Source of the DNA: Sycobia sp. Sy_11
Taxonomy: Eukaryota > Arthropoda > Insecta > Hymenoptera > Epichrysomallidae
Direction of reading: 5' to 3'
Assembly (NCBI GenBank): GCA_018907035.1
Contig: JACCIC010000002.1
Location: 2,918,501 to 2,982,500 of the forward strand
DNA: 64,000 nt
The position numbers and the translations under genes are program-made. Position 1 is the stretch's first letter, and each line of letters begins with the position of its first letter. Shown here piece by piece: positions 26,833 to 39,711 of this stretch. A model generated the notes under the pieces. That model was not told where the DNA came from. It was given only the letters and a program-made list of their open reading frames with translations, and made no database searches.

Positions 26833-27030
26833 ATCACATACTAACGCTGTCTGTACCCCTCTTCTTTATCTCCTTTGTCCCCTTCTCTCGTCTTTTGTCG
26901 ACTATTCAAGCCAACTGCAACTATTACTCTCTATTTTTCGCCCCTGGAAGCTTGCGCGCTTGTATAAAGACGCACAAATTTTCGCTAATTTAGATACTTC
27001 ATCAGACGCTCATTGCTCCGGCAATTACGA

Positions 27031-27035
<5 letters not shown>

Positions 27036-27088
<53 letters not shown>
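27036..27088. repeat. (AT)n microsatellite
   Basis: About 52 bp of pure AT. A similar tract lies at 27612-27657. Confidence 0.97.
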
Positions 27089-27094
<6 letters not shown>

Positions 27095-27609
27095 CTCTGT
27101 TAATGGGCGATGACAAGTGAAAGCTTGGTTGGTAATTTAAGAGAAGGATGGTGCACATTCTTCGCTTTCCTTTATGCCACGTGTCTTCCTAGCTATCTTC
27201 GATTTTTGAACGCGGAATCTGTTTTCCTTTCTTCGTACTTTGTAGAAGCTGTTATCATTATTTTCATCTCGTTTCCTTTGACTTAATATCAAGTATTTAG
27301 ACTGCGAAATTAATTTTTTAAATTCTTGATATACAAATTTCTTAATGGTATTAATGCTGTATGCTGAAGAGAGTTTAAACCTTGAATTAGTTTTCAATTA
27401 CTACCATAAAAAAGAGAAAAATATAAGTTCTTTTGTTTCGGGATAATCAATTGAAAAACTAAATATAATGAAAATTACTTCGAGTACACTGCCTATTTGT
27501 ATCACTATAGATTTCATCCGGACGACTATAATACCGATATGCAATTCTTCTCATCAATAATACAATTCTATAGTACTTATTATATTACTATCGATACATA
27601 ATTTGTGCC

Positions 27610-27611
<2 letters not shown>

Positions 27612-27657
<46 letters not shown>
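27612..27657. repeat. (AT)n microsatellite
   Basis: About 45 bp of pure AT in AT-rich surroundings. Confidence 0.97.
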
Positions 27658-27658
<1 letters not shown>

Positions 27659-30357
27659 CGCTAATCGCTAGGTCACCAATAATATAGTTAACTATAGATG
27701 ATTTGGTGATCATCTTAATCTTTGCCTTTTTGCAATAATTTCTCGAGGACTTGCTAACTAGTTGATGCCTTGCAGGATCAAGAGATTACAAAATGACATT
27801 TCAATTGGGACCTGCGTTCATCTTTTTGCAATCTGGGAGAAATTACGGCAGTTTTTGTTACATGCTAAGAGTTAATCGTATCCAAGATGTAATTATAGGT
27901 ATCTAATTATCTAGATTTCAGGCATTGAAATTCTGGTAGTAGGATCTTTGATTATTTTTCACATCGGCTAATATTTTAAATCGGTTAATTTTTAATCGAT
28001 CATTAATAAAGCTCCCTCGAAACGTTTTTGAATTTTTTTTAAACATTAGATCAAATTCTTTTTGGAAGAAATATCAAGATTTTTTGCTCACTTTAGGGGG
28101 TAATTACGATCCTAAAAATCAAAAGTTCTAACTTTGATTTTTGACCATTCATTAGACTATTTTAATTACTGTATAAATGTACAAAACAAGAAAACATCAG
28201 CCACTACTTGGATGAGTGACCGCGTATTCGCTGAACTTTTTTTTTTATCACTAAGATGTGTTCCACATTCGACAATGCAGGAAGAGAGTGTTAATTTAAG
28301 CTGATAGTCGATAAAACAAAGTTTATTGCGTTTGGATTCTAAGCAAGCTATTAATATTTTACAGATCCTGGTGTGGAATATTAGGAAGTAGAATACCAGG
28401 CTCGAGAAATATTTTATGAAATGAATTTATTTAGTACGAAGAAGGAACATCTGCCCACGAGGACAAGCTTCAAAACACTTCAAAACTAAGTAGTTTCAAA
28501 ATCAAGAATTCTGAGCGCCTGCATTACTATGGAAAAGTAGTTTAAAACTCCAGGCGTCTAAATATTAAACATTCGCTACGCAGAAAGCATATGCGATGCA
28601 CATTATTACAAACAGTTGCCGATGCAGATCTTAATCGAACCGACCGGACTCAGTTTACAGTCTTATAAAAGTTTATGGTTTTTTTGTTTCTCAAGTGGTT
28701 TTTAATACAATATTTAGGTCAGGGCTTAAGTACTATAACAACAACTGAAGTTGACTCTTTTATCTTTGATTTTTGTTTTTAACCAATAAACTTCCCTACT
28801 TCTCCTCCCTTGCCATTCATTCTTTCTCTTTGATAGGCATCCGGCAGTTCTTAACCGCTTTCCCGTCTCTGTCCCTCTTTTCTCCTTCTTTCATTCTTCA
28901 GCGGAATAGAGAAAATTTTACACTCCATTTCATTTGCGACTCCAATATTTTTCTTTCACACTTTCTTTAATCTTTTCATTCTTTTCTCGTTGACCGAATT
29001 CAATTTCGATTTTTCTATTCCATTCCCCTGTTCACGGTGCCATTCTCTTGTAACTTTCTGCGCTTATTTTCCCTTGGGCGTGTGCACGAGTCTTTCTCAG
29101 TCTCGTACCCTAGTGTTCCTTTTACTTACTCGCTCATTTTCTCGGAGAGCCCTCTCTCTCTCTCCCTCCCCCCTCTCCCTTTCGCCCACTCTCCGCCTCT
29201 CTCTTACTCCATGTCTTCAGCTTATTTAAATATCTTATTTCCTATCATTTTCTTAAAGAATAATTCTTTAGATTCGATTTATTCAATCCGAAATGTTTCT
29301 ATGATTTTTAACTTTATGCAAAGCGACACGTATTCTCGACGCACATTTAAATCATACGACTTCGTTTTCTATTAGAATCCTTAGATGTTTCATGGGTGGT
29401 TACGTAATTTTTTTACGTATTGCGGTGTGTATTTTACTTCCTATTATGTCTTTTCTTTTTCTATCAATCGAAATATATTTTTTATTTACTTTGTAAAAAA
29501 AATTCACAATGAATACAGGAATTTAGTTGCAGATGATTGCTTTTCTATGCTTAATAATAAGTAACTTATGAAAAATTAATTCTTGGATATATTAGGTAAT
29601 AAATAACACATAGTTGTTGGCAAATTATTACAAAATATCAATTTTAAGGTATCAATTTTAAGAAACGTTCACTTATTATTGCTTGATTATTTTGGTATAA
29701 ATGATTAGTTTTAAAGGAAACTCTTAGAAATTTACAAGATTAAAAAGAAATATTTAATTTCCGATATCCATCAGTAAACACGACAATTTAGCTATTTGGC
29801 AGGCATTTCAAATATGCTTGATATATTTAATAAATTAAAAAATAAATCTATAATACTCCGATTCATAAATTCTCAAAAAAATAAAGAAATAATTCCATAA
29901 GCAATCCAGGATCGCTTAATATTTACAGAAAACTGGAAATTCATTACTTGCAGAAAATTACATTCTGATTGAATTACTTTAGTATTACCAGAGATAAAGC
30001 GAAACCTTTCATGCTTGAAATTTCTTTTAAATATAACGTTTGCGATCTATTTCTTCGAACCATATATAATGTAGCATAAAATAATTGCCGATAACTACTA
30101 AAATAAGTTCAATTTACAGTTACCCTGCAGTGAAGGGTTACGTTTAAGCAATACTCTATAACTGTACTGAGAGTATTAAGGATCGCTTTGAAGTCATAAA
30201 TTAGCACAAGGAACTAAATATTCTCGATAAACGACACTTGATTTAATTGTATTCAACGCCAGTCCAAACACCTCCCTTTCCTATACCCAACCACGAGCCC
30301 GTCCGCTATTATCTACCGCGAGAAAGCTCCCCTAAATCCCAAAAAGAGGTGGGGCGT
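27658..30357. other. AT-rich non-coding DNA
   Basis: A C/T-rich stretch lies at 28.77-29.22 kb; frames in it are Leu-Ser-rich artefacts. The rest holds no identifiable feature. Confidence 0.65.
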
Positions 30358-30412
30358 AGGAGAGAAAGAAAGAGGGAGAGAGAAAGAGCAAGAGAGAGAG
30401 AGAGAGAGAGAG
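30358..30412. repeat. (GA)n tract, impure
   Basis: GA and GAAA units leading into pure GA. It lies 50 bp upstream of a consensus splice donor at 30461 on the plus strand. Confidence 0.93.
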
Positions 30413-30460
30413 CATCTTCCCATGATTCGAGACGGCTGGCCGGGGCGAGCACGCGCAACA

Positions 30461-30467
30461 GGTAAGT
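30461..30467 (+). other. Consensus 5' splice-donor-like site
   Basis: CAACAG followed by GTAAGT is a full donor consensus inside a GC-rich island, just after a GA tract. The upstream frame ends at this very TAA, so any exon here would be untranslated at its 3' end. One such nonamer in 128 kb of double-stranded sequence is expected about once by chance. Confidence 0.2.
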
Positions 30468-30949
30468 CCTGGCAGCGGGCCAGCTGCCATTATGCATAAT
30501 TGGTCGTGCTCTCGCAGTGTGGACCGCACTAGCACGTGCATCGAGACCGCTCCTCTAATTATCCCACTCTCTACAGCTGCCCGCCGCTCTTTTGTCCCCG
30601 CCAACTCTTTACGTCGCAACGAAATATCGAGTATTAATATTATTTATTTAATTATAATTATTTAAAATAATACAGGACGCTTTTAATGAAAGATATTCAA
30701 GCTATTATTATGTAATAATATTTTTTTTTCCAGTTTTTCATAATAGTTTGGTCGAAAGTGAGTTGAAAAATCTGTATCATCCTTACAGAAAGAATCGTTA
30801 TATAGTTCCTCTGTTTTTAAAATAAAATATTTTTATTGTTAATGCATTTTTAATGTCGATTAGAAGCAATTTAGATTATGAAAATCTCAATAATTATTGT
30901 GTATTATACATTTTCTTGCGATCGCGGACAACCACTAAAAGACCCACCT

Positions 30950-31439
30950 CAAAAAAACATAACAAGTACAACAACAATAACCATAATAATAAATATTCAG
31001 GGTGCAATGTAATACTCAGTAACACTTAGTTAACGTCGTTGAATTTAGGTCTCTCTAATTAGTTTGCTAAGGAATCGATTATACTGAACGCCCCAGAATA
31101 TGCCAAATGGTTATGTACATGAACCTTAGCAAAACTTTAGAAATCGAAATATCTTATTTCTAGTGAGAGTCTAGGATAAGTATTTGAGACATCCCAATAG
31201 GTTATGACACATACAGAAAAAGTGGGTCTTACTTCGTCTATATTTTCATATCATTTTTAATGTTTAAGCATTTGGTTAGTTCTAGTTGCTGAACATTTGT
31301 ACCTAACTATTAATATGGCTCTTTAAAGGATTATTAGGAATACTATTAATCCTTGAAACCGTCTAACATTAGGAGTTACCCTATGCTTTTAATTTTTGAT
31401 CTTTAAAGTACTCTAGAACATCTCATACTCGTAATTATG
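30950..31439 (-). mobile_element. Possible 3' part of the same retrotransposon
   Basis: This stretch follows the RNase H remnant in the minus-strand direction. It contains only broken frames and ends near an AT- and GTT-rich tail (about 30960-31000). Non-LTR elements of this kind usually carry a degenerate C-terminal segment and a 3' UTR ending in A-rich or simple repeats, so it may be the 3' end of the same insertion. No motif is clear enough to prove it. Confidence 0.3.
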
Positions 31440-31730
31440 GCACATCCCTTCCAGAATTATGCCTACGTGCACATCCTTGTTTAGCCAAAAGGTGTGCTTT
31501 CCGATTGCTCTTATATCCCGACTGACCTGAAATCCAGCTAATATATACCTTTGTTTAAGTTATTCAGAAGATATCTACTCTCTTGAACTAATAGTCCCAC
31601 AGAGCATAATTGATCTAGGGCCTTCATCGCAATAACCCTTTTATTGCATTTATGTACATTTGCCCCAAACACACTAGATTCAATGGCTGCCATTTCCGCC
31701 TGAAGAACTGTGTTACATCTTTTTTGTTTA
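31440..31730 (-). mobile_element. Non-LTR retrotransposon RNase H domain remnant
   Basis: Read on the minus strand from about 31722 downward. The frame gives RCNTVLQAEMAAIESS, matching the TVFQAE-AI block of RNase H domains at the C-terminus of non-LTR retrotransposons. It continues with MKALDQL and LVQESRYLLNNLNK. After one frameshift it reads VYISWISGQSGYKSNRKAHL and then LAKQGC, the counterpart of the W-PGHSG--GNE-AD-LAK-G block. The G-H-S-G histidine is Gln, and the Asp-Ser block that should precede MKAL is degraded. The enzyme would degrade RNA in RNA-DNA hybrids during retrotransposition; this copy is dead. The reverse transcriptase part was not found upstream. Confidence 0.75.
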
Positions 31731-34700
31731 TTATTAATTCTAAGATCATACTATCCATAGGTTGACAGATTCAAATCCAGGGCTATTGTTTTCCCCAGAT
31801 CAATCTCTGCTCTAGATATTATTCGATATCATTAGACTGAACCGTTGTCCTATCTAATCTAATAATATAATTTTGACTATAAATCAAACGTTATAGGCTC
31901 GAAGACTCAAACGATATGTACCTACTTTTAGTTCAGTGTACGAATATTCATATACTAGATATGTGAATTAAAGTCATGAAATCGTCTTCGATCTTCCAGT
32001 TGCTACAAGTATTGTGGAAGGTGGCTGTGAAATTCTTTATTATACTTATCATAGAGATTTGCTCATGTCATTAACACTTTTATTTATTTTGCAAATACTA
32101 TGTAAATCTCGTAATTTAAAATTCGAGGTGCTCAGCCTGCCTGCGTACGCAGAAGCCACATACACACACGCATAAGCCAACCCAGGAGCAACAACTTAAA
32201 ATGTGATAAACAAGAATCCAGATAGGACCATCCGTTTTCCGAGCGGGGAATTCTCCCTCGCCCTCAATTTGTTTCTCTCGACCACAGCTGGTTAGTTGTC
32301 TCAGTGGGCTGCGGAGTTGTCGGGGGGAGGGTTGTCGAGTTGGTCGCCGTTCTTGTCGTCGCTGGCGCGCATCACATTTCGATTCTCTGTGCAGCGCCAC
32401 TCCGTCGGTTTACGACGCACCATTGACGACTGAGAGACGGGCATAGTCGTCGTCTCCCCACCCAACCCGTCCGGTCCCCGTAAAATTTAATTGCGAACTG
32501 CGATCCCGAGCCGGTGCGACGCGGCAACGACGTCGTCCCACCCTCGGAACTATATAGGGAGGATTTCGCAATACCGGAGAAGGACGTAGGGACGCATACG
32601 AGCAGGGGCAACAGAGGAGGACAGCAATACGCATCCATCAGATGCCCTGGCACTCCCCCCCCCCTCTTTACGCAGAGCGTGTGGGATACAGAAGCAGAAA
32701 AGTAGGGGGGGGGGAGATTCGCTATACGAGGGAGGGTGGCGAAACGTGCATTGTGTAGCAATGGGTGAGGGGCTATTATTTCGTCGCTCCTGCGAAAGTT
32801 CCATTGGCGTCGATTTCTTCGGCCAATTTTGGCGGGCTGCTCGGGAGGGTGCGCTTGTTTTCGCAATGCCCCCCCCCCTCGTTGATCTGTCGAGTGTACG
32901 TCAAAAGGAAAAAAAAATGAAACAAACAAAAGAAAAATAGTACTCAGGGCCAGAGTGGATTTGTAATTCAAAGGGTGGATGAAATTAAAATCGTAGAGGG
33001 AAATACGCCGACGAATTTTACGTCCTGCGTCCCATCGACGTAATGAAAGAAAAACTAACTGTTGATGGAATATTATGTTTTCTTTTTGTCGTTTCTGCGA
33101 AGGCATTGTTTGTTATTTACGCCCGTAGCACAGAAAAACATTTAAACATTAAGCTTTCTGAAAAAAATTTTTCATTTTACTTTGTACTATACTGGAATTG
33201 AGACACCAGGACAGCCGCGTTGTTATTAAATTTTGAATTTTGATATTCGACCTTTTTGTAAAAAAAGAACAAACTATATAAAAAAATTCACAGTGTTCTT
33301 TGATCAATTTTAATCACTTCTAATTCTGAGAAATAGGCTAAGGCCTTTCTTAGGATGAGTAAATAACGAAAAAACACTGTATATTTTAAAGTTTCTTAAA
33401 AATTCAGTAATAATACCACACTCTACCATCGCAAGAAGTATTGAGCTCGGACTCGTTTTCTCTACAAGTTGTCTCCAAACCTATTCTGACCTACACTCGA
33501 ACTAATTACTGTTTTTGGTCAGATTTTCCTATGCGTTCTCACATAACGGTACTCGCATGTTTAATATACGTCTTCATTCCATCATAAATTTATATACTGG
33601 TATATCACATCAGAAATGATCTCTGATATAATTTTGTAAATGTTTTCTTGTTACTAATCCAGTTCGACTAAAAAGCTTGAAATCTTTATACCTCACTTTC
33701 TGACATTCCGACGTTTTATGGATGATCGCCATGTTCAATTTGAATTTGTACATGTATCATTTTGATAATTAGAGCCCAATAAATACAGATTTGACTATTT
33801 ATTTTGCTAATTATCCATCGTTGTTTCAGTATGAAAATTTGAGACCAATGATTTTTCTATCATCGTAGAACATTCAAATCCCAAATTAAAAACCTTTTTT
33901 CAACTTTTGATGTAAAAAATATAGTACAATACTAAGTTGGTTTTTATCTTGGAAAGCCTTACCTCACTTGGTTAATACTTTGATCAATTGTCCCAATAAG
34001 TAAATAATGAACTTCCGCAATCATAGGGTAAGATTCTAATTTTACTTTTGCCCACGATAATAACAAACACTAGCATTCTAGTTTAAAGATCATCTTGCCT
34101 TTTGAAATTGGTCAATTCCAAAAAATATATCCAAATTTATATATCGATTTCATCTATTACACAATCATTAATATTTTACTATTGAATATTTTCTATGATA
34201 TAATTTTCAATTTGCAGAGATACACTGTTTATTAAATTATGTTTTGTTCAATGTCAATCTGGAGAAATAATGTACTGATTTTTTGATAGTATATATTCTT
34301 TCTAATTAGAGATTTCTATTATGTAGATATGTAGGAAACTCCTCAATGAGTTGACACTCCGCAACGTTGAAGTCGATCTAAATATGTTCCTTTAATACAA
34401 TTTCTTTTTCAAGAACATAATCCAATTGTAATTTAACAATTATAATTAATGTATTTTTAGATAACATCCAAATAATAACCAATAAAACGTTGAAAAAAAA
34501 TCACATAATTGTTTAATTTAGAGTCGGTCCTGTCATTCTAGAATGGTATTAGTCCATTCGCATTAAACTTCCGGCAAACTTTTTCGGCGCAATTTTTATC
34601 CAGATATATATATATAGCTATTACTTTGTCGACACCGCGAAAAGGTGCCTGCTTTTTTATAAGGAAATTCCTTAATAACGTAAGAAGTTAACATCCCCCG

Positions 34701-35201
34701 GAGTCGGCGAGAGTGTATCGCGGTTTTGCAGGAGCGAACGCTGGAGCGCGCGTCCTAACGCAATATGCGCGAATATTGAAGTTCTCTATGGTAATTCGGT
34801 CCGAGAAACACTCGAAAGATAATGACTTGATTTGCTCTCGCCTCCCATAAGCGGGGAGAAAGTTTTGGTAAAAAAGATGAAGATTAAAATTAAGATATAA
34901 CGATTTTAATGGACGAATGGAAGAAGAGAGCGAGGGAGGGGAAAAAAGGATAAGATTAAAGCTTGATTCGCCGCGGAAGCGTTTCTTTCGAATGGGAAAA
35001 TTACTTGGGTTAACCTTCGTATTTCGCGAAATATCGTTATTTACACTATATCAATAATATTTATAAAAATTTATGAATTTTTAAAAATTGAAAATTGTAC
35101 TTGCGTCGATTGCTTTGAATTAAATTAGTAAATATTTTCTATTGATCTTACAGTATTTATACTATAATGTATTATATTAAAATATTATATTATATTATAC
35201 A
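31731..35201. other. Non-coding with GC island
   Basis: A GC-rich island at 32.1-33.0 kb with runs of C and G holds the longest frame of the window (244 codons, minus, 32372-33106), which I reject as a gene. AT-rich DNA surrounds it; a smaller GC patch lies at 34.68-34.97 kb. Confidence 0.6.
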
Positions 35202-35396
35202 TCCGGGCTAAAGGAACATAGTTCAGACTCGTTACATTCTTTTGGTTTTGAAAATGCAAATATGTTAGCACAAGGTTTAAAAAGTAGATATAAAAGAGGA
35301 ACTTTTGAAAGTATTCATATTTTGAAAAATCGCAAGAATCTAAATTTAATGTTGGAGTCAAGTAACTTGGACAAAACTTATATCATTATTGATTAA
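35202..35396 (+). mobile_element. Penelope-like element C-terminal (GIY-YIG region) remnant
   Basis: An uninterrupted frame of 64 codons ends at a TAA at 35394-35396. Motifs in order are SGLKEHSSDSLHSFGFENAN, LKSRYKRGTFESIHI and NLNLMLESSNLDKTYIII. The pattern of a histidine-rich block, an F-F-N-A block, a KR---E-IHI block and a final LN----LD--Y block resembles the end of Penelope-like retroelement proteins, where the GIY-YIG endonuclease sits. The N-terminal reverse transcriptase is absent; upstream is AT-rich DNA. A conserved-looking structured motif lies 110 nt downstream. The family assignment comes from remembered motif patterns without a search. Confidence 0.55.
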
Positions 35397-35504
35397 TATA
35401 AAAATTATGTTTTACATTTAAGTCAGGTGAGTGGGGGTTTTATGAATATTATAAAAATAAATTTAAAGGGTATGTATAGTAGCATGCTGGCGGCTTTTCA
35501 TTTT

Positions 35505-35550
35505 AGTTCAGTCCTTGAAGATGAACCGTAGCAGTTCGAAACATCGGGCA
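35505..35550 (+). other. Structured 3' motif downstream of Penelope-like remnant
   Basis: The sequence CTTGAAGATGAACC, a short loop, GGTTC-like pairing bases (GAAC with GTTC) and CGAAACATCGGG resembles the CTGAAGATG..CGAAACGTCGG stem-loop common in Penelope-like element termini. These termini are also known to carry hammerhead ribozymes, whose core uses CTGATGA and GAAA. The exact hammerhead core is not present, so a decayed ribozyme or just an element end are both possible. Confidence 0.35.
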
Positions 35551-36108
35551 TCAAAGGAAAATTTAATTTAAGGTGGTGGGGGCAGTTTTTTTTATTATTT
35601 TTAGTAGTAATTTTTACTTCAGATTCTTCGGGGTTGATCATAAAGAAAAACACTCGGTCATTATTTTAGAATAACATACCATAAGTATAAAGACTGTAAG
35701 ACCGATAAAAATATTTATTAATTTAATTATAAATTTTTGTTTAATGTAATACAAAACACAATTATAAACTTGGAACTTAGAAATAAAATATTAATAAAGC
35801 GTTTTCATGCAATTTTGAGAAATTAGGAAAGTATATATTTTAGTGTAAGATAACAATTTCTACAGTAATGGTTCTAAATATTTGTAACATTATTTTTTTA
35901 TTTCAATGCATTCAAAGAGCTAAAGAAGTTTTTCATTTTTTCTTTTCCGTGAAAATAGTAGTGTATTTATTATTCTAAGTAATTACAAAAAGCAAGAAAA
36001 TCAGAAAATATTGTTACTAGAATAAAAATTGGCACCACTTCCAGACCATAAAAAAATTCAAATAGTAATTAACTAAAATGCAATAGTTAAATAGTATTAT
36101 TTTCATTA

Positions 36109-36122
36109 TTGTTGTTGTTGTT

Positions 36123-36160
<38 letters not shown>

Positions 36161-36170
36161 ATTGTTGTTA
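36109..36170. repeat. (GTT)n microsatellite
   Basis: About 20 GTT units with single-unit interruptions, in an AT-rich area. Confidence 0.97.
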
Positions 36171-38048
36171 ATATTACTATTATTATTAAATGCTCTTATT
36201 AGTGCTATTAATAATGTAAGACAACATTCAAGTGTTTTCAACATTCAATCTAATGGTCACCTTCATTTTATCATTGACAATTGACCATAGATCTGTCGGT
36301 CATTTCAGAAGCCCTCATTTATGATCTCGAAAAATAACATGTGAAAATTTAAGTCGTTGTATATGATATTTAACCTGCACCCATCTGAAAATTTTAATAT
36401 CGTGTTGAAGATTTACAAAACTCAACAGGTTCATTCTGAATTTGGCACACAGAAATAAATCTAAGCTCAGGTTTTAGAATTTGGAATTAAAAAATTCAAA
36501 ATATAAAATACACAGAAAATTATTTCACAGCGTTTATTCTTTTCTTTAGATATTATTCAGAAATTACCTACATGACTGGGTGGATAGCCGAGATCGAGAG
36601 GTCGAGATCATTACTGATAAAGACTTGCTTATTATCAATAAAAATTTTTTTTTCATATTGACAATTGCTGGCATTCAAAACCGAATTCATTCGGTAATGC
36701 ATGTGAAGAAACGCTTGCGGCGACCAAACTTTTCAGTCCAAACATGAAAAACTTTACTTATCCGCGACCGCAATTTCAAAAACAAAAACCCAAAAAAAAA
36801 GAGAAAGAGATAAGAGAAAAAATGTAAAAAAAGGGAGACGAAAAAACTAACTTAGCACGTTTACGTACACGCGCACGCATCATGATGCACAGAAACCAAG
36901 CCGTGGGCATAAAAATGCGATTATTCATGGCTCGCCTCGTCTGCGGCGCGGCGCGCGGCGGTCGCGGCCCGGAAAAATAATCTCATCCTCGATGTAAAGC
37001 GCCAGGCCGTCGACGCGGCGCGCGGCAATGCTGCCGCATCTCCATTTATTATCCCCTCCCCCTCCCCTGCGACCCTCGCCCCACCCCCGCCGTTCGTGCG
37101 CGTCCTTAGCGAGGGAAATCGTTCCGCGAGTACTTGACTGCCGCGCTCCCGCTCTCTATTCCAGATAAAATCAAATCATCCCCGCTCCAGGAGGAGGGGG
37201 GGGGAGACACCAGCGTGTATCAAAATTTCATGCAAATTGAAAGAAAATGCGAGTCCTCCCCCTCCCTCTCGCCTACCTCCCCGCGCTTTTATTCCACAAA
37301 CTCTCCATTCAGCCGGGTAAGCTCGCTTCGCGCTCCTTCCCCTCCCTTACAATAAAACCCGTCAATTTCTCCTCGTCGAACTTCTCCTCTCTTCTGCGCG
37401 ACCTCACACGGCGATCTAAGCCGTCGACCCGGCGGCATTTTCGCGCTGATCACTTTTGCTTCCTTTGACCCCCCAGCCCCTCACTTTGATCCACGGATCT
37501 GTTCTCGGTGCCACCTACATCGTCCCGTCCCTCGACCCACGCTTTACGAGTACGATGACAAAACAATCGTGTCGAATCAGAGATGGTCGAGCGATTGCAA
37601 TGCGCGAGTCGCCTCGTCGCTGGTTCATTCAATTTTCCGTATCTGTTTCTTGCTCCATTCTTTATGGGAAACGAGATACATGACGCAAATTCGTTCCAGT
37701 TCGAGAAAACATTAAAGATGCTTCATTAATTAATATTAACATTAAGATAGGCTAAAGATGCTTAACGCGAAATTACGTAACGGTTTCTTTGTCAAATTGA
37801 TGACTTGTTAAGCATTGGTAATCGTAGGAAAATTTGAAAGGGACGCTAATTGTGAAAATCCCTTATAATCATTAACAATGAGTTCCATTGAGCAAACGAT
37901 ACCTGATTTACAAAGAAAATTCTCATCAACATCCTGTATTTTTGTAAGTAGCGCTCTCCAGTGCTAAAAAATAAATAAACGGAAAATTGCGGAAATGTAC
38001 TGTATTAAATAAACATTTTTTGTAGTAGGCAGATGGCTGACTTCGGAG

Positions 38049-38049
<1 letters not shown>
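36171..38049. other. Non-coding with GC island
   Basis: AT-rich to 36.8 kb, then a strongly CpG-rich island to about 37.65 kb. Frames in the island match nothing known. Confidence 0.6.
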
Positions 38050-38102
<53 letters not shown>

Positions 38103-38148
38103 GTGTGTGTATGTATGTATGTATGTATGTATGTATGTATGTATGTAT
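38050..38148. repeat. Compound (AT)n-(GT)n-(GTAT)n microsatellite
   Basis: AT repeat to about 38092, a short GT repeat, then about ten GTAT units. This mixed structure suggests step-wise slippage from one founder tract. Confidence 0.97.
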
Positions 38149-39257
38149 AAAGCTCCTGAAGCCAAAGTGTATGCATACTAGTACATTGCAATATATAATG
38201 TTATGCGAACGTGAAACGTAAACGATCAGTACTGAAACCTCATACGACGTTCATTGTCTTGATAAGCGAGGTCAACTAATATTCAATTTTTTAGATCAAT
38301 CACTATCACAATCACGAACGCGAGAATAGCTTTTGTAACAATAATACTGCAAATTTCTACTTCAAACTGTAAGGTTTCCATAAACATTTTATAATTAAAA
38401 ATGCGTAATTGCACAGCCGCCTTGCAAATGAAGGGCTAAATTTAGTTTCCAATTTCACCGCTTCAGGTCAAAGCAGCGATTTGTATTTCCAATAATAAAC
38501 TGTTGTCTATCTAGACCTAATTCGTATTGAAGTTTCCTCATCAAAACAATAAGTAATGCGAATTACTTGTGCAAGGAAGATGATATGAGCTGTTGTTTTC
38601 AACAAAATCCTCTATAGAGGAAGAAACCGAAAAAATCGTTAAATATAATCATTTGTATAATTTATAAATGACCCATTTTGAATCAGATTTGGTATATTAA
38701 AAATAATTTACATTCAAATGTGGTAAATTTGAAAGTTATTTTAAGATATTGTCTGTTAATTAATGAAATTCGGAAGTCTATTGGAACTGTCTGCTATTGA
38801 CGTAAGTTAATGTAAGCCATTAAATTAATCAATGGCCATAAATAAGCTAGTCATTTAACTAACAGGCTGAGTGCCCTTCAGATTAAAATTTATTTTCGCT
38901 ATTTATAATATAAATTACTTCAACAGTTTCTTAAAAGTGTGAGTCATTTTGCATGAAATCATTTGGGAACACACGCGTTATACCAAGCTTTCACATATTT
39001 TTAATTTCATCAGGCGTCTTATCAATTGAGTTGTTAAAATAGTCAACGTCGTCGCCGATAAATACGTGTTTATCCGATCTCTGGCCAAATTACGTTGTCA
39101 ATCCGGTCTCTTTCTGCTCCCCCCCCCCGTCGCTGCCTCTCGCGCCTTTCCCATTCTCTCGCACCCCCTGCTCTAATACTAGTTGAGGTTTGCGTTAGCG
39201 CCAGGCGTTGGATCCTCTGTTTTCGGCATCGCGTCTCGTCTCCGTCCAAAAGCAGCG

Positions 39258-39258
39258 A

Positions 39259-39302
<44 letters not shown>
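39258..39302. repeat. (AT)n microsatellite
   Basis: About 44 bp of AT within a GC-rich island (39.04-39.60 kb). Confidence 0.97.
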
Positions 39303-39305
<3 letters not shown>

Positions 39306-39711
39306 TACACGCGCATGTTGTATGCGCGGCCGCGGCTGCTGCCCCGCCTGGATCGGATCCGGACACTCGACGCTGGAATTTCTAGTTAATTGCGCGAGCG
39401 CACCCCCGGCCGACACCTGTTAACGCGACGGCGAACGTGTCGGGTATTTTGTAGTCGACAACGTAAGAGCGCGAGGAAGAGGTAATTCAGCTTTGGCCGA
39501 TACAGGAACAAGCCGCTCTCGGAGCGACAAATCCCAACGAGTCGCGAATGGATGTGTGTCTATGTGTGCGGGTGTTCAAGGGAAAAGAGAAAATGAGGTG
39601 TACGAACGTACATTCTAGGATCAAAATTTGGTGTATAAAGAAAAAAAATTATTAAAATCGCATATCTTTATTTAATTAAATGAATTTATATTATATACCT
39701 CGTAAAATATC

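Noticed and set aside
30940..30965. Minus-strand GTTTTTTTGAG-GTGGGT as a ratchet site
   Set aside because: The acceptor ends in GAG, the donor is weak, and it lies in the probable tail of a retrotransposon.
32372..33106. Longest open frame, 244 codons on the minus strand
   Set aside because: It lies in a GC-rich island with runs of C and G, overlaps other frames on both strands, shows no domain, and has a composition expected from GC-rich DNA without stops.
35421..35432. CAG-GTGAGT on the plus strand as a third ratchet site
   Set aside because: The upstream sequence lacks a real pyrimidine tract and it lies between parts of a Penelope-like remnant.
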